A stretch of DNA of 6,646 nt from NCBI GenBank assembly GCA_964012725.1, contig CAXGTL010000032.1, positions 1 to 6,646 of the forward strand, written 5' to 3'. Below the pieces are notes generated by a model. The model was not told the DNA's origin, made no database searches, and saw nothing but the letters and a program-made list of their open reading frames with translations. A program made the translations under genes and the position numbers. The DNA comes from CAXGTL01 sp964012725. Its GTDB lineage: Archaea > Nanobdellota > Nanobdellia > Woesearchaeales > CAXGTL01. Positions 6,644 through 6,646 of this stretch are shown here, one piece after another; within the stretch, counting starts at the first letter, position 1, and every line of letters starts with the position of its first letter.

Positions 6644-6646
6644 CTT

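Noticed and set aside
6562..6646. tRNA or second small RNA downstream of the SRP RNA
   Set aside because: There is no cloverleaf, T-loop motif or second promoter; the hairpins are better explained as trailer and terminator.

Overview
This A+T-rich window looks like the chromosome of an archaeon, most likely a DPANN lineage of the Woesearchaeota/Pacearchaeota type. The lineage is an inference from three things. A giant secreted protein is saturated with N-glycosylation sequons and ends in an acidic membrane-proximal module that resembles the 'putative S-layer' proteins of those groups. A BRE/TATA-like promoter, with no convincing bacterial -35/-10 pair, precedes the RNA gene. The RNA gene itself is a signal recognition particle (SRP) RNA with an Alu domain. 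A bacterium with a long, Bacillus-type SRP RNA is the main alternative, because the RNA has no room for archaeal helix 6.

Layout, all on the + strand. (1) Positions 1-5283: the 3' part of a giant surface protein. It is open through the left edge, so its start is missing. It consists of Ig-like, cadherin-like, FN3-like and PKD-like repeats, then a CARDB-like acidic stalk, one transmembrane helix and a basic tail. (2) Positions 5313-6032: a small secreted, membrane-anchored protein with three copies of a Cys/'NAH' repeat, 29 bases downstream. (3) Positions 6029-6229: a 66-codon basic cytoplasmic-type protein whose start overlaps the previous stop (ATGA). (4) About 6251-6266: a TATA promoter. 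(5) About 6301-6561: the SRP RNA, followed by a structured trailer and a hairpin plus T-tract near 6613-6643.

The three protein genes look like one transcription unit: two envelope proteins with the same anchor design (exterior domain, one C-terminal helix, K/R tail) plus a translationally coupled small partner. The SRP RNA has its own promoter; its product directs signal-peptide and membrane proteins, such as the first two genes, to the translocon.

The most interesting points are the NAH-repeat protein, a duplicated start codon with an A8 run just upstream of its signal peptide, the abrupt end of sequons in the giant protein, and an SRP RNA that lacks helix 6 and has a non-GNRA helix 8 loop. 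I see no mobile element, CRISPR array, tRNA or convincing minus-strand gene.
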